Position numbers and translations under genes: made by a program. Shown in pieces: positions 45,922-54,049 of a stretch of DNA of 64,000 nucleotides. Numbering within the stretch: the stretch's first letter is position 1; each line of letters opens with the position of its first letter. Where the stretch lies: NCBI GenBank assembly GCA_905215525.1, contig CAJMQJ010000005.1, positions 104,490 to 168,489 on the forward strand. Reading direction: 5' to 3'. The notes beneath the pieces were generated by a model that was not told the DNA's origin, did no database searches, and worked only from the letters and a program-made list of their open reading frames with translations. Source of the DNA: an uncultured bacterium. GTDB taxonomy: Bacteria > Actinomycetota > Coriobacteriia > Coriobacteriales > Coriobacteriaceae.

Positions 45922-46446
45922 TTAGTTCTCCTTACCGACGAACATCTCGGAGACCGTCAGGCCACGGCGAGCCGCGACGTCCTCAGGGCTGGAGAGCTCC
46001 TTGAGGCCCTCGACGGCAGCCTTGATGATGTTGAGGCCGTTGTCGGTACCGAGGGACTTGGACAGGACGTTCTTGATGCCAGCAAGCTCGAAGAGGGGAC
46101 GCACAGCGCCGCCGGCGATAACGCCGGTACCCTCGACAGCGGGCTTGATGATGATGCGGCCGGCACCAAAGTGGCCGAGAACCTCGTGCGGGATGGTGCC
46201 CTGCTCGGTCACCGGCACGTGGAACATGTTCTTCTTGGCATCGAGAGACGCCTTGGAGATGGCCAAGGGCACCTCAGCGGACTTGCCCATGCCAACGCCG
46301 ACGTTGCCCTTGCCGTCGCCAACGACGACGAGAGCGACGAGGCTCATGCGACGACCACCCTTGACGGTCTTCGACACGCGGTTGATGTAAACGACGCGCT
46401 CCTCGAACTCGGAGGCCTCGCGCTGCTGCTTCTGATTACGAGCCAT
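45922..46446 (-). CDS. rpsE: Ribosomal protein uS5
   Basis: 174 aa. EERVVYINRVSKTVKGGRRM (RNA-binding N-domain), ALVVVGDGKGNVGVGMGKSAEV, and GTGVIAGGAVRPLFELAGI are the family signatures. Involved in decoding fidelity; alterations in the 20-30 loop confer spectinomycin resistance in other species, and that loop looks wild type here (VKGGRRM). Confidence 0.98.
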   Translation of the reverse strand: MARNQKQQREASEFEERVVYINRVSKTVKGGRRMSLVALVVVGDGKGNVGVGMGKSAEVPLAISKASLDAKKNMFHVPVTEQGTIPHEVLGHFGAGRIIIKPAVEGTGVIAGGAVRPLFELAGIKNVLSKSLGTDNGLNIIKAAVEGLKELSSPEDVAARRGLTVSEMFVGKEN

Positions 46447-46460
46447 GTGCTACATACCTC

Positions 46461-46829
46461 CTAGAACTCGAGACCGGCGGCACGAGCACCGTCGGCGAGG
46501 GCCTTGACGCGGCCATGGTAGATACGGCCACCGCGATCGAAGGCGACCTTGGTGATGCCGGCCTCGATGGCACGCTTGCCAACGAGCTGACCGACCTTCT
46601 CCGCAGCCTCCTTGTTCGAGGTGTGGGTGCCCTTGAACTCGGCCTCGAGGGTCGAGGCAGAGACAAGCGTCAGGCTGGAGCCCTTGCTGTCGTCGATGAT
46701 CTGGGCATAGATGTTGGCGTTAGTACGGGTCACGCGAAGACGCGGACGCTCGGAGGTACCCGAGACCTTGCCGCGAACACGACGCTGACGACGCTTGAGG
46801 CCTTCCAGCTTCGCCTTATGCTTGTTCAT
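46461..46829 (-). CDS. rplR: Ribosomal protein uL18
   Basis: 122 aa, 5S rRNA-binding: RRQRRVRGKVSGTSERPRLR, AQIIDDSKGSSLTLVSAST, and FDRGGRIYHGRVKALADGAR. A CCAGCACC/GGTGCTGG hairpin is found in the 75-bp gap before it. Confidence 0.98.
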   Translation of the reverse strand: MNKHKAKLEGLKRRQRRVRGKVSGTSERPRLRVTRTNANIYAQIIDDSKGSSLTLVSASTLEAEFKGTHTSNKEAAEKVGQLVGKRAIEAGITKVAFDRGGRIYHGRVKALADGARAAGLEF

Positions 46830-46904
46830 ACGTAAACTCCTAAAAAGGTTGATCTTGCCAGCACCTGACGGGGTGCTGGTCTTATGCGAGTGAGTCGGTT
46901 ACGA

Positions 46905-47441
46905 CTACTTGGCGGCCTTACCCAGCTTGCGGCGGATGTGCTCGCCAACGTAGTGGATACCCTTGCCCTTGTAAGGCTCGGGAGGACGATGGCCGCGGAT
47001 CTCAGCGGCGATCTGACCGACCTGCTGCTTGTTGATACCCTTGACGTTCACGTGGGTGTTGTCGGGAACCTCGAAGGTGATGCCCTCGGGAGCCTCGACG
47101 ATCACGGGGTGCGAGAAGCCCAGGGAGAACTCGAGGTTCTTACCCTTCTGCTGCACGCGGTAACCGACGCCGGCGAGCTCGAGCTTCTTCTCGAAGCCCT
47201 CGGAAACGCCAACAACCATGTTGTGGATGAGGGCGCGGGTGAGGCCGTGACGGGCACGGGTCTCACGCTCGTCGTCGGGACGGGAAACGGTGAGGACGTT
47301 GTCCTCGACGTTGATAGCGAGCTTCTCAAAGACATCGAGCTCGAGCTGGCCCTTGGGGCCCTTGACGACAACGTTGTTGCCGTTGACTGCCACTTCGACT
47401 CCGGCGGGAATCTGGACAGGCTTATTACCGATACGAGACAC
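46905..47441 (-). CDS. rplF: Ribosomal protein uL6
   Basis: 178 aa, two L6 domains. MSRIGNKPVQIPAGVEV start and the C-terminal RPPEPYKGKGIHYVGEHIRR are diagnostic. Normal length. Confidence 0.98.
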   Translation of the reverse strand: MSRIGNKPVQIPAGVEVAVNGNNVVVKGPKGQLELDVFEKLAINVEDNVLTVSRPDDERETRARHGLTRALIHNMVVGVSEGFEKKLELAGVGYRVQQKGKNLEFSLGFSHPVIVEAPEGITFEVPDNTHVNVKGINKQQVGQIAAEIRGHRPPEPYKGKGIHYVGEHIRRKLGKAAK

Positions 47442-47474
47442 GGTGATCTCCTTTCCTTCTACCTACCGAGCGAA

Positions 47475-47873
47475 TTACCAGACGTAAGCGATGATCTCGC
47501 CGCCGACGTTGTGCTTGCGAGCATCGCGGTCGGTCATGACGCCATGGCTGGTGGAAATAATGGCGGTACCAAGGCCACCGCGGACGCGGGGCATGTCGGC
47601 AACGCCGGTGTACTTACGCAGGCCCGGCTTGGAAATGCGGCGGATGCCGTTGATGACCTTAGCCTTCTTGGGACCATACTTAAGCGTGATGTGCAGAGTC
47701 TTCTGGGGAACGGTGTCCTCGACATCGTAGCCCTCGATGTAGCCCTCCTCGTGCAGAACACGAGCGATCTCGACGAGCTTCTTGCTGCTCGGCATGGAGA
47801 CCGTGGCCTTGTTCACAGAGTTAGCGTTACGGATGCGCGTAAGCATATCTGCGATCGGGTCTGTAAGGTTCAT
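47475..47873 (-). CDS. rpsH: Ribosomal protein uS8
   Basis: 132 aa: DPIADMLTRIRNANSVNKAT start, VINGIRRISKPGLRKYTG, and GTAIISTSHGVMTDRDARKH end are standard. Also the translational repressor of spc operons in other bacteria. Confidence 0.98.
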   Translation of the reverse strand: MNLTDPIADMLTRIRNANSVNKATVSMPSSKKLVEIARVLHEEGYIEGYDVEDTVPQKTLHITLKYGPKKAKVINGIRRISKPGLRKYTGVADMPRVRGGLGTAIISTSHGVMTDRDARKHNVGGEIIAYVW

Positions 47874-47992
47874 ACAGATTCTCCTTCGTTCTTGATGAAC
47901 ACGTGCTCTTGGTTCTTCGCCGCCCTTAACGGCAAAGCCTAACTAGCGCGTTTTCCCTGTTCCAAACTGATGCTTGAAACGCTGGTAGTGAC

Positions 47993-48178
47993 TTACCAGC
48001 TGGCCTTCTTAACGCCGGGAAGCTCGCCCTTGAGTGCAAGCTCGCGGAAGCAGACACGGCACAGGCCGAACTTGCGGTACACAGAGTGCGGACGGCCGCA
48101 GCGCTGGCAGCGCGTGTACTCACGAGTAGAGAATTTCTGCTTGCGATTGCACTTGACGATCATCGATGTCTTAGCCAC
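47993..48178 (-). CDS. rpsZ: Ribosomal protein uS14, zinc type Z
   Basis: 61 aa short form with two CXXC knuckles (CQRCGRPHSVYRKFGLCRVC) binding zinc; the long zinc-free form is not in this window. Ends KGELPGVKKASW. Confidence 0.97.
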   Translation of the reverse strand: MAKTSMIVKCNRKQKFSTREYTRCQRCGRPHSVYRKFGLCRVCFRELALKGELPGVKKASW

Positions 48179-48257
48179 TTATATCCTCCTCACATAGAGT
48201 ATTGTTCGCCCCAAGCGCCGCCCCCTTGTGGGAACGGCGCTCATAGGGCAGGTGAAC

Positions 48258-48815
48258 CTATTTCTTGAACGGGAAACCGAAGGCGTCCAGAAGGGCCTTG
48301 GCCTCCTCATCGGTGTTGGCGGTGGTCACGAAAGTGATGTCCATACCACGCTGGTGATCGACGGAGTCGAAGTCGATCTCGGGGAAGATGAGCTGCTCGG
48401 TGACGCCCATGGAGAAGTTACCACGGCCGTCGAAGCTCTTGGCCGAGATGCCGCGGAAGTCGCGGATACGGGGGATCGCGACGGAGGTCAGACGATCGAA
48501 GAACTCCCACATACGGTCGCCACGCAGGGTAACCTTGCAGCCGATCGGCATACCAGCGCGCAGGCGGAAGGTAGCGATGGACTTGCGGGCACGGGTGATC
48601 ATCGGCTGCTGGCCGGTGATGGCGCGCAGGTCGCGCACGGCACCGTCGATGGCCTTGGAATCGGTAGCGGCCTCGCCGACACCCATGTTCACGACGATCT
48701 TCTCAAACTTGGGGATCATCATGACGTTCTCGTACTGGAACTTGTCCTGAAGCTGCTGCTTGACCTCGTTGTTGTACTTGGTCTTCAGACGCGGCACATA
48801 CTTCTCTTCTGCCAT
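48258..48815 (-). CDS. rplE: Ribosomal protein uL5, first gene of a split spc operon
   Basis: 185 aa, 5S rRNA-binding: VMMIPKFEKIVVNMGVGEA, QQPMITRARKSIATFRLRAG and RGMDITFVTTANTDEEA. ATG 48815 follows AAGGAG. In most bacteria rplX ends just before rplE; here the 325 bp upstream contain no rplX remnant, a candidate promoter and repeat family B, then an unrelated xdhC-like gene. Confidence 0.98.
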   Translation of the reverse strand: MAEEKYVPRLKTKYNNEVKQQLQDKFQYENVMMIPKFEKIVVNMGVGEAATDSKAIDGAVRDLRAITGQQPMITRARKSIATFRLRAGMPIGCKVTLRGDRMWEFFDRLTSVAIPRIRDFRGISAKSFDGRGNFSMGVTEQLIFPEIDFDSVDHQRGMDITFVTTANTDEEAKALLDAFGFPFKK

Positions 48816-48952
48816 TGTTCACTCCTTCTTGGGGTTTTAAGCACGGGGCGTGGCCACGATGGGTTGTCCTCGTGCCTCCTGGCTGCATCCGCGCCGCTCA
48901 TGGCATTTTGCGGTTTGGACTCGACGCAGCAGGAGCCGACAAAACAATCGGT

Positions 48953-48981
48953 ACTATACGCGCATCGGGAGCGTATTTCCA
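48953..48981 (-). promoter_or_regulatory. Candidate promoter of the rplE-led ribosomal operon
   Basis: Minus strand TGGAAA (48976-48981), 17-nt spacer, TATAGT (48953-48958), about 138 nt before rplE. The only reasonable sigma70-like pair I see in the 48816-49140 gap, which otherwise holds repeat family B and no gene. Confidence 0.5.
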
Positions 48982-49056
48982 GAAAAACCTCGTCTGCCTG
49001 CACAACTCCACAACTCCCCCGCACATATTGATCCCTAGGGGACGGAGGAAAATGGC

Positions 49057-49123
49057 AGTTGCGGTGAAATAGGGACCGTTTGACGGCTTAACAGGCTTTA
49101 ACAGTCCGCATTTCACCGCAACT
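49057..49123. repeat. Repeat family B, copy 2 (inverted repeat)
   Basis: Arms 49057-49076 and 49104-49123 match each other at 18 of 20 positions; the left arm shares an exact 16-mer with 2583-2598, and the loop keeps AACAGG. Lies between the xdhC-like gene and rplE. Confidence 0.8.
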
Positions 49124-49140
49124 CATATATGGGGATGCGA

Positions 49141-50184
49141 TTAGCGCTTACGGGGGACGAGCTTGGTGCGGCGCAGGTGGATCATCTCGGCGGCTATGGA
49201 GATGGCGATCTCCTCGGGGTCCTCGGCCTCGATGGCAACGCCGATCGGCAGGTGCAGCTCGTCGATCTGGTCCTGCGTAAAGCCCTCCTGCTCCAGGCGG
49301 GCGCGCACAAAGGCCGTCTTGCGGCGCGAACCCAGACAGCCCAGATAGGCGGGTTTGGCGCGCATGGCCTGAATCACCACGTCGATATCGGACTTGTGGC
49401 CTGCTGTGGCAACGACCACCAGGTCGCGCGGGCCGATGGGGCACTGCTCGCTCAGGTTCTTGTAGTCGACCAGACGACGGTCGTAGACACCGGGCACCCA
49501 TTCGGGGGTCAGCGTGCCGGGGCGGTCGTCGCAGGCCACGACGGCAAAACCCGCCGCCGTGAGCACCCGCGCCGTCGCAGCGCCCACGTGGCCGCAGCCA
49601 AAGATATAAGTCAGGCCCTCGGGGCAGAGCGTCTCGACGTGCGCCACGGGAATCTCGGAGGCCGCGTTGGTGTAGCTGACCTTACTCCCCTCCTCCACCA
49701 GCGAAAGCCCGGGGCAGCCCGCAATGGTACGGCGCGATTCCTCGCCATGGTACTCGGCCACATCGCCCTCGAGCGCGCTCGCGACAAACGGCTCAAAGTC
49801 GATGACGAAGTCGCCGATGCGCCGATAGGCCAAGACGTCGGCAATTTCCTGGAACAACGGTACCTGGGTCGCATCCAGATGCAGGTAGCACAAGCAGATG
49901 GCTCCGCCGCAGATCATGCCGGTATCGGAGTTCTCGCCGCCCATAGTGTAGCGGACCAGACGCGACTGTCCCGCGCTCAGGAGCTCGCGCGCCTCATCCA
50001 GCGCAAAGAGTTCAATCTTGCCACCGCCGATAGTGCCCGCCTGGCTGCCATCGGCAAAGACGGCCATCCAGGCGCCCACGCCGCGCGGTGACGACCCTGC
50101 CGTGCCGGCCACTACCACCAGTTCGCACGTCTCACCAGCACGCAAGGCGGCAAGCGCCGCATTCACAACATCGAGCTTTTCCAT
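49141..50184 (-). CDS. XdhC-family molybdenum hydroxylase maturation protein
   Basis: 347 aa with the XdhC/CoxI domain (ELVVVAGTAGSSPRGVGAWM, AGTIGGGKIELFALDEAREL) and a C-terminal Rossmann XdhC_C domain (LTYIFGCGHVGAATARVLTA, CLGSRRKTAFVRARLEQEG). XdhC proteins bind molybdenum cofactor and help sulfurate it before insertion into xanthine dehydrogenase-type enzymes. Starts 9 nt after yqeB. No hydroxylase subunit is in the window, so the client must be elsewhere. Confidence 0.88.
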   Translation of the reverse strand: MEKLDVVNAALAALRAGETCELVVVAGTAGSSPRGVGAWMAVFADGSQAGTIGGGKIELFALDEARELLSAGQSRLVRYTMGGENSDTGMICGGAICLCYLHLDATQVPLFQEIADVLAYRRIGDFVIDFEPFVASALEGDVAEYHGEESRRTIAGCPGLSLVEEGSKVSYTNAASEIPVAHVETLCPEGLTYIFGCGHVGAATARVLTAAGFAVVACDDRPGTLTPEWVPGVYDRRLVDYKNLSEQCPIGPRDLVVVATAGHKSDIDVVIQAMRAKPAYLGCLGSRRKTAFVRARLEQEGFTQDQIDELHLPIGVAIEAEDPEEIAISIAAEMIHLRRTKLVPRKR

Positions 50185-50193
50185 TGCCGCCTT

Positions 50194-50988
50194 CTATCCT
50201 CTAAAGACACCGGTGAGCATAGCGAGCGCCTCGAGCACACCGCCGCCGACCGACGTCGCCTTGTCCGAAATGTAGTTGATATAGCTGGCATCGCCGCGCG
50301 GATCGACATCGGCGCATTTAAAGCCCTCAGTCACCTGCACGCCGTTCGCCAAAAGCCCGCGCAAGCAGCCGTCAATCTGCGTGACCATGGGAGTATCACC
50401 CGCATACCCGATCACATCGCCGGCACTCACGATGTCGCCGATGGTGCGGTCGGACCTAAACACGCCGGCGGCGGGGCTGTGGATAACACGTTCCTTGCCA
50501 TAGCCGGCGATAATGCCCGGCACGCCCGTGTTGGGCTGGGGCGAACCTTGGGTAATGACACGGCCGAGAAAATGTCCGCGCATGGTCTCGACCACGGCGT
50601 CGCAGTCAACCGGCGCGGTAAAGCCCGGCCCCACAGCGATGACGGCAGGCGCCATGTCGCGCGTGGTGCCCAAGTTGCGCTTAGCCAAAATCGCGTCGAC
50701 CACAGCCGCGGGTTTAAGCTCATCGAGCATCTTGGCCTGAGGGTCCACCACAACGGCGACGTCTCCAGCCTCGGTAATCTCAAGCGCCTCAGCCGGCGTC
50801 CGTGCCAAGCGAGCGCGAATGCCTTCGACCTCGACCTCGCCCAGGCGAATGGCCTCGCAAAAACAGATTGTGCGGCGGATGCACGTGGGAACCGCGATAT
50901 CGGCCATAACGACCGAAACGCCGGCGCGCACCAAGCGAGCGGCGACGCCCGTGGCGATATCGCCGGCGCCGCGAACATAAACGAGCAT
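50194..50988 (-). CDS. yqeB: YqeB / EF2563-family selenium-dependent molybdenum hydroxylase accessory protein
   Basis: 264 aa. Starts with a Rossmann-like VYVRGAGDIATGVAARLVRA and contains GTTRDMAPAVIAVGPGFTAP and GDVIGYAG. The family co-occurs with selenium-dependent Mo hydroxylases and is thought to act in making or inserting their labile-selenium cofactor; the reaction is not known. Neighbours xdhC-like, and yqeC across a divergent 102-bp gap, support the assignment. Confidence 0.85.
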   Translation of the reverse strand: MLVYVRGAGDIATGVAARLVRAGVSVVMADIAVPTCIRRTICFCEAIRLGEVEVEGIRARLARTPAEALEITEAGDVAVVVDPQAKMLDELKPAAVVDAILAKRNLGTTRDMAPAVIAVGPGFTAPVDCDAVVETMRGHFLGRVITQGSPQPNTGVPGIIAGYGKERVIHSPAAGVFRSDRTIGDIVSAGDVIGYAGDTPMVTQIDGCLRGLLANGVQVTEGFKCADVDPRGDASYINYISDKATSVGGGVLEALAMLTGVFRG

Positions 50989-51090
50989 TCCCGGGGCACC
51001 TCCCTGTGCTACGGTTTGAGCAGAGCAAAAGCGGTTCGGCCGCTACTCTGATGATTATTTATTATCACAGTATTATACGGCGGTGAACAG

Positions 51091-51828
51091 ATGGAAACGA
51101 CGAGCGGAAACCTTGCCTCCGCGCTCAAGATCGAGCCGGGCATTACCGCGATTATCGGCAGCGGCGGCAAGTCGACGTTGCTGAAGATGCTGGGTCTCGA
51201 GCTCATGCGCGGCGGCGGGCGCGTGCTCCTCTGCACCACCACGCACATGTTTCCCGTCGCCGGCGTGCCATGGGACGGGTCGAGCCGTCGCCTGGACGCC
51301 GCGCCTTGGAAGCCGGGGACCCCGCATGTTCCCGGCTGCACCTGCGAGGCATGCGCGGAACTTGTCCGCGGAAGCATCTGCCAGGCGGGTGTTTTGGACC
51401 CGGAGACAGGCAAGCTCTCCGCCCCCGCTGAGCCGATCGACCAGCTGGCGCAGCGCTTTGACTATGTGTTGGCCGAGGCAGATGGCAGCAAGCGACTCCC
51501 GCTCAAGGCGCATGCCGCCTGGGAGCCGGTAATTCCCGCCGCCACGGCAAACGTTGTCTGGGTCGTCGGCGCCTCGGGGCTGGGCAGGCCCGTCGCCGAG
51601 GTTGTCCACCGCCCCGAGCTCTTCTGCGAGCGCTGCGGCTGCGAGCCTACCGACATCGCCACGCCCGAGCGCGTCGCCCAGGTGCTCAATGCCGAGATGC
51701 AGGCGCTGGGACTCAGCACCGCACGCGTCATGCTCAACCAAGCCGACACGCTTGCCGACCCAACAATGGCAGATCGCTTCGAGGCAGCCCTCAACCGCCC
51801 CCTCATCGCCACCAGCCTCCAGGGGTAG
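51091..51828 (+). CDS. yqeC: YqeC-family selenium-dependent hydroxylase accessory protein
   Basis: 245 aa. P-loop-like IIGSGGKSTLLKML at about residues 20-33, then RVLLCTTTHMF and YVLAEADGSKRLPLKAHAAWEP, the hallmark of YqeC. A four-Cys segment (CTCEAC and CERCGC) may bind metal. Proposed, by co-occurrence, to help make the selenium-containing Mo centre. Its stop codon lies in the first arm of a bidirectional terminator. Confidence 0.85.
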   Translation: METTSGNLASALKIEPGITAIIGSGGKSTLLKMLGLELMRGGGRVLLCTTTHMFPVAGVPWDGSSRRLDAAPWKPGTPHVPGCTCEACAELVRGSICQAGVLDPETGKLSAPAEPIDQLAQRFDYVLAEADGSKRLPLKAHAAWEPVIPAATANVVWVVGASGLGRPVAEVVHRPELFCERCGCEPTDIATPERVAQVLNAEMQALGLSTARVMLNQADTLADPTMADRFEAALNRPLIATSLQG

Positions 51829-51894
51829 CAAATTTGGGACGGGGCTCTTTTTGCTACCCCGTCCCGAAAAATCATCTCCCAAATTAGCTACCCC
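51822..51894. terminator. Bidirectional nested terminator between yqeC and hyuA-like gene
   Basis: Outer arms 51822-51839 and 51877-51894 pair at 17 of 18; inner GGGACGGGG/CCCCGTCCC encloses CTCTTTTTGCTA. It serves two convergent genes, and the yqeC TAG is inside the left arm. Confidence 0.75.
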
Positions 51895-51907
51895 GGCGGT
51901 CTTCCTG

Positions 51908-53275
51908 TTAGCGGGGCACGTAGCGGCCGGGTTGGGCTCCGGTGGGCTCGCCGTCGCGTGCCGCCAGCACGCCGTTCACAAACACGGCCTTGGCGCGGCC
52001 ATGTGCCCCAAAGCCCTCGAGCGGCGTGTAGTCCACGGCCTGATGCTGCGTCGCGGCGCTGATCGTCCAACGCGCGCACGGATCCCACACGCACACGTCG
52101 GCATCGGCGCCCTCGGCAAGACAGCCCTTGCGCGGATACATGCCAAAAACGCGCGCCGGGTTCTCGCTCATCAAGCGGCACAGATCCTCGGGACCCAGCT
52201 GTCCCTCAAAGCTCGTGGCAATCGCAACGGGACGATGCTCCACGCCGGGCCCGCCGTTGGGAATCGCGCGGAAATCATCGCGTCCTCGGTCCTTTTGCCC
52301 GTGCAGATTAAAGCTGCAGTGGTCGGTGGCAATAGTATCGATCTCGCCAGCCACAAGCGCCTCGCGCAGCGCGGCACGGTCACCGGCATGGCGCAGCGGC
52401 GGGCTCATCACGTACTTGGCGCCCGCAAAGCCGTCCTCGCCCTGCTCCAGATAGCAGGTGTCGTCGAGCATCAGATACTGAGGGCATGTCTCGACATAGA
52501 TGTTCTTCTGCCCGCGCGCTTTGGCAGCGCGAATGGCCTCGAGCCCCAGCTTGGTCGAAAGGTGCACCACGTTGACCGGAGCGTCCCCGGCCAAGTGCGC
52601 CAGATACAGCAGGCGGCTCACGGCCTCGGCCTCACACACGTCCGGACGGCTGAGCGCATGGCCCTCGGGCCCGTGGATACCCTGCTCAAACACGCGCTTC
52701 TGCAGCGCGTTGACCAACGTGCCGTTCTCGCAATGCACGCACAGGATACCGCCCACGCGCTTGAGCTCCTCCAGCACCTCGAGCGTCTCGGCATCGTCCA
52801 GGCGCAGATGGTCGTAGGCAAAGTAGGTCTTAAACGACGACACGCCCGCCTCGCGCATGGCCGAAAGATCGGCGCGGTTGCGCTCATTCCACTCGGCAAG
52901 CGCCATATGGAAGGCATAGTTGGCGGTGCAGGTGCCGTCGGCGCGATGACGCCACTCGACCAAGGCATCGGGCATGGTCACGCCGCGATCGGCCGTCGCG
53001 TAGTCCACAATGGTCGTCGTGCCGCCGCAGGCAGCCGCGCGCGTGCCGGTCTCAAAGCTATCGGCTGTCCAATCCATGCCGGTCCAGCACTGCATGTGCG
53101 TGTGCCCATCGATAAAGCCCGGGAACACCCAGCAGCCCGCAGCATCCTCGACGGTATCGCCCTCGGCCGGCTCAATCGCCGCGGCAATCCGCACGATCTT
53201 ATCGCCATCCATGGCAAGATCGGCGCGGCGAAGCCCCTGGGGCGTCACGAGTGCGCCGTTTTTGATGATGATCAT
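51908..53275 (-). CDS. hyuA: Dihydropyrimidinase/hydantoinase-type amidohydrolase (HyuA-like)
   Basis: 455 aa. Cyclic amidohydrolase with binuclear metal site: GFIDGHTHMQ, the carboxylated Lys in SFKTYFAYD, CVHCENGTL, VVHLSTKLGLEAIRAAK and DTIATDHCSFN. It opens hydantoin, dihydropyrimidine or related rings; in the E. coli ygeW-type locus the homologue is HyuA (a phenylhydantoinase). Here it follows the mocA-like gene by 9 nt. Substrate in this cluster is probably a purine or allantoin-type breakdown product (inference). Confidence 0.88.
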   Translation of the reverse strand: MIIIKNGALVTPQGLRRADLAMDGDKIVRIAAAIEPAEGDTVEDAAGCWVFPGFIDGHTHMQCWTGMDWTADSFETGTRAAACGGTTTIVDYATADRGVTMPDALVEWRHRADGTCTANYAFHMALAEWNERNRADLSAMREAGVSSFKTYFAYDHLRLDDAETLEVLEELKRVGGILCVHCENGTLVNALQKRVFEQGIHGPEGHALSRPDVCEAEAVSRLLYLAHLAGDAPVNVVHLSTKLGLEAIRAAKARGQKNIYVETCPQYLMLDDTCYLEQGEDGFAGAKYVMSPPLRHAGDRAALREALVAGEIDTIATDHCSFNLHGQKDRGRDDFRAIPNGGPGVEHRPVAIATSFEGQLGPEDLCRLMSENPARVFGMYPRKGCLAEGADADVCVWDPCARWTISAATQHQAVDYTPLEGFGAHGRAKAVFVNGVLAARDGEPTGAQPGRYVPR

Positions 53276-53284
53276 AATTGCTCC

Positions 53285-53899
53285 TTATTGATTGATGCAG
53301 TTGGCCACGCGATCAAAATACGAGCAGGCGGCGATATGCTCCGTTATGCGTCGCTGTCCCTTGACGGTATCGACGTCCCACAGCTCGTAGGCACGCGCCT
53401 CGACCAGCACCACGTCGGTACGGTCCTTGAGGATCGAACCGCCGCCGTCCTTACCCTCAAGACACATAAGTGCATCGAACAGTTCCGCCGGAAAGAGCAC
53501 CGGGCTCGAAGGCTCACCGTTGCACGCAAGACGCACCGGATGCTTGCGGCCACGCTCGTCAAATGCACGAACCATAGCCTCAAAAGAATCCGAACTCACG
53601 AGCGGCTGGTCGCCCGGCAAAAAGAGGCAACCTTTCCAGTTGCGTTCGACTCCCCACGAAAGGCCCGCACGGACGCTTTCGCTGCGCAGCTCGCCATCGT
53701 GCAGCACGCACGGGCAATGCTTGTCATCACAAATCTGAGCGACCTCGGGCCAACGCGTCGAAACCACAACGTCAAAGCCCCGGGGAACCGAATCAATGGT
53801 CCGGGCAATCAGCGGCTCGCCATAGATATCGGCGAGCATCTTGTTAGAGCCAAATCGCTTGCCCTCGCCCGAAGCCATAATGACGCAACCAAGTTTCAT
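53285..53899 (-). CDS. MocA/YgfJ-like nucleotidyltransferase
   Basis: 204 aa. NTP-transferase signature VIMASGEGKRFGSNKMLADI near residue 6, then LFLPGDQPLVSSDSFEAM, with the acidic GDQP of MocA, and KDGGGSIL near the C-terminus. MocA adds CMP to molybdenum cofactor; YgfJ has this place in the E. coli locus. ATG 53899 follows GGGGAGG; the frame to 53950 lacks a site. Supports a Mo-cytosine-dinucleotide enzyme elsewhere in the genome. Confidence 0.85.
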   Translation of the reverse strand: MKLGCVIMASGEGKRFGSNKMLADIYGEPLIARTIDSVPRGFDVVVSTRWPEVAQICDDKHCPCVLHDGELRSESVRAGLSWGVERNWKGCLFLPGDQPLVSSDSFEAMVRAFDERGRKHPVRLACNGEPSSPVLFPAELFDALMCLEGKDGGGSILKDRTDVVLVEARAYELWDVDTVKGQRRITEHIAACSYFDRVANCINQ

Positions 53900-53987
53900 G
53901 GCGATACCTCCCCTGGAACCATCGTACCCATAACTCGCGTCGCGGGGCATCTACATCGAAAGCGCTTATCCCGCACGCCCACGATGC

Positions 53988-54026
53988 AAAAAGGGGCACC
54001 CCGCCGGTTGGCAGAGCGCCCCCTTT
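53988..54026 (-). terminator. ygeW terminator
   Basis: Stem of AAAGGGG and CCCCTTT ends (54018-54026 with 53990-53997) followed by TTTTT on the minus strand, 24 nt beyond the ygeW stop. Confidence 0.75.
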
Positions 54027-54049
54027 ACATGGCTTACCTCAACCCAGCT

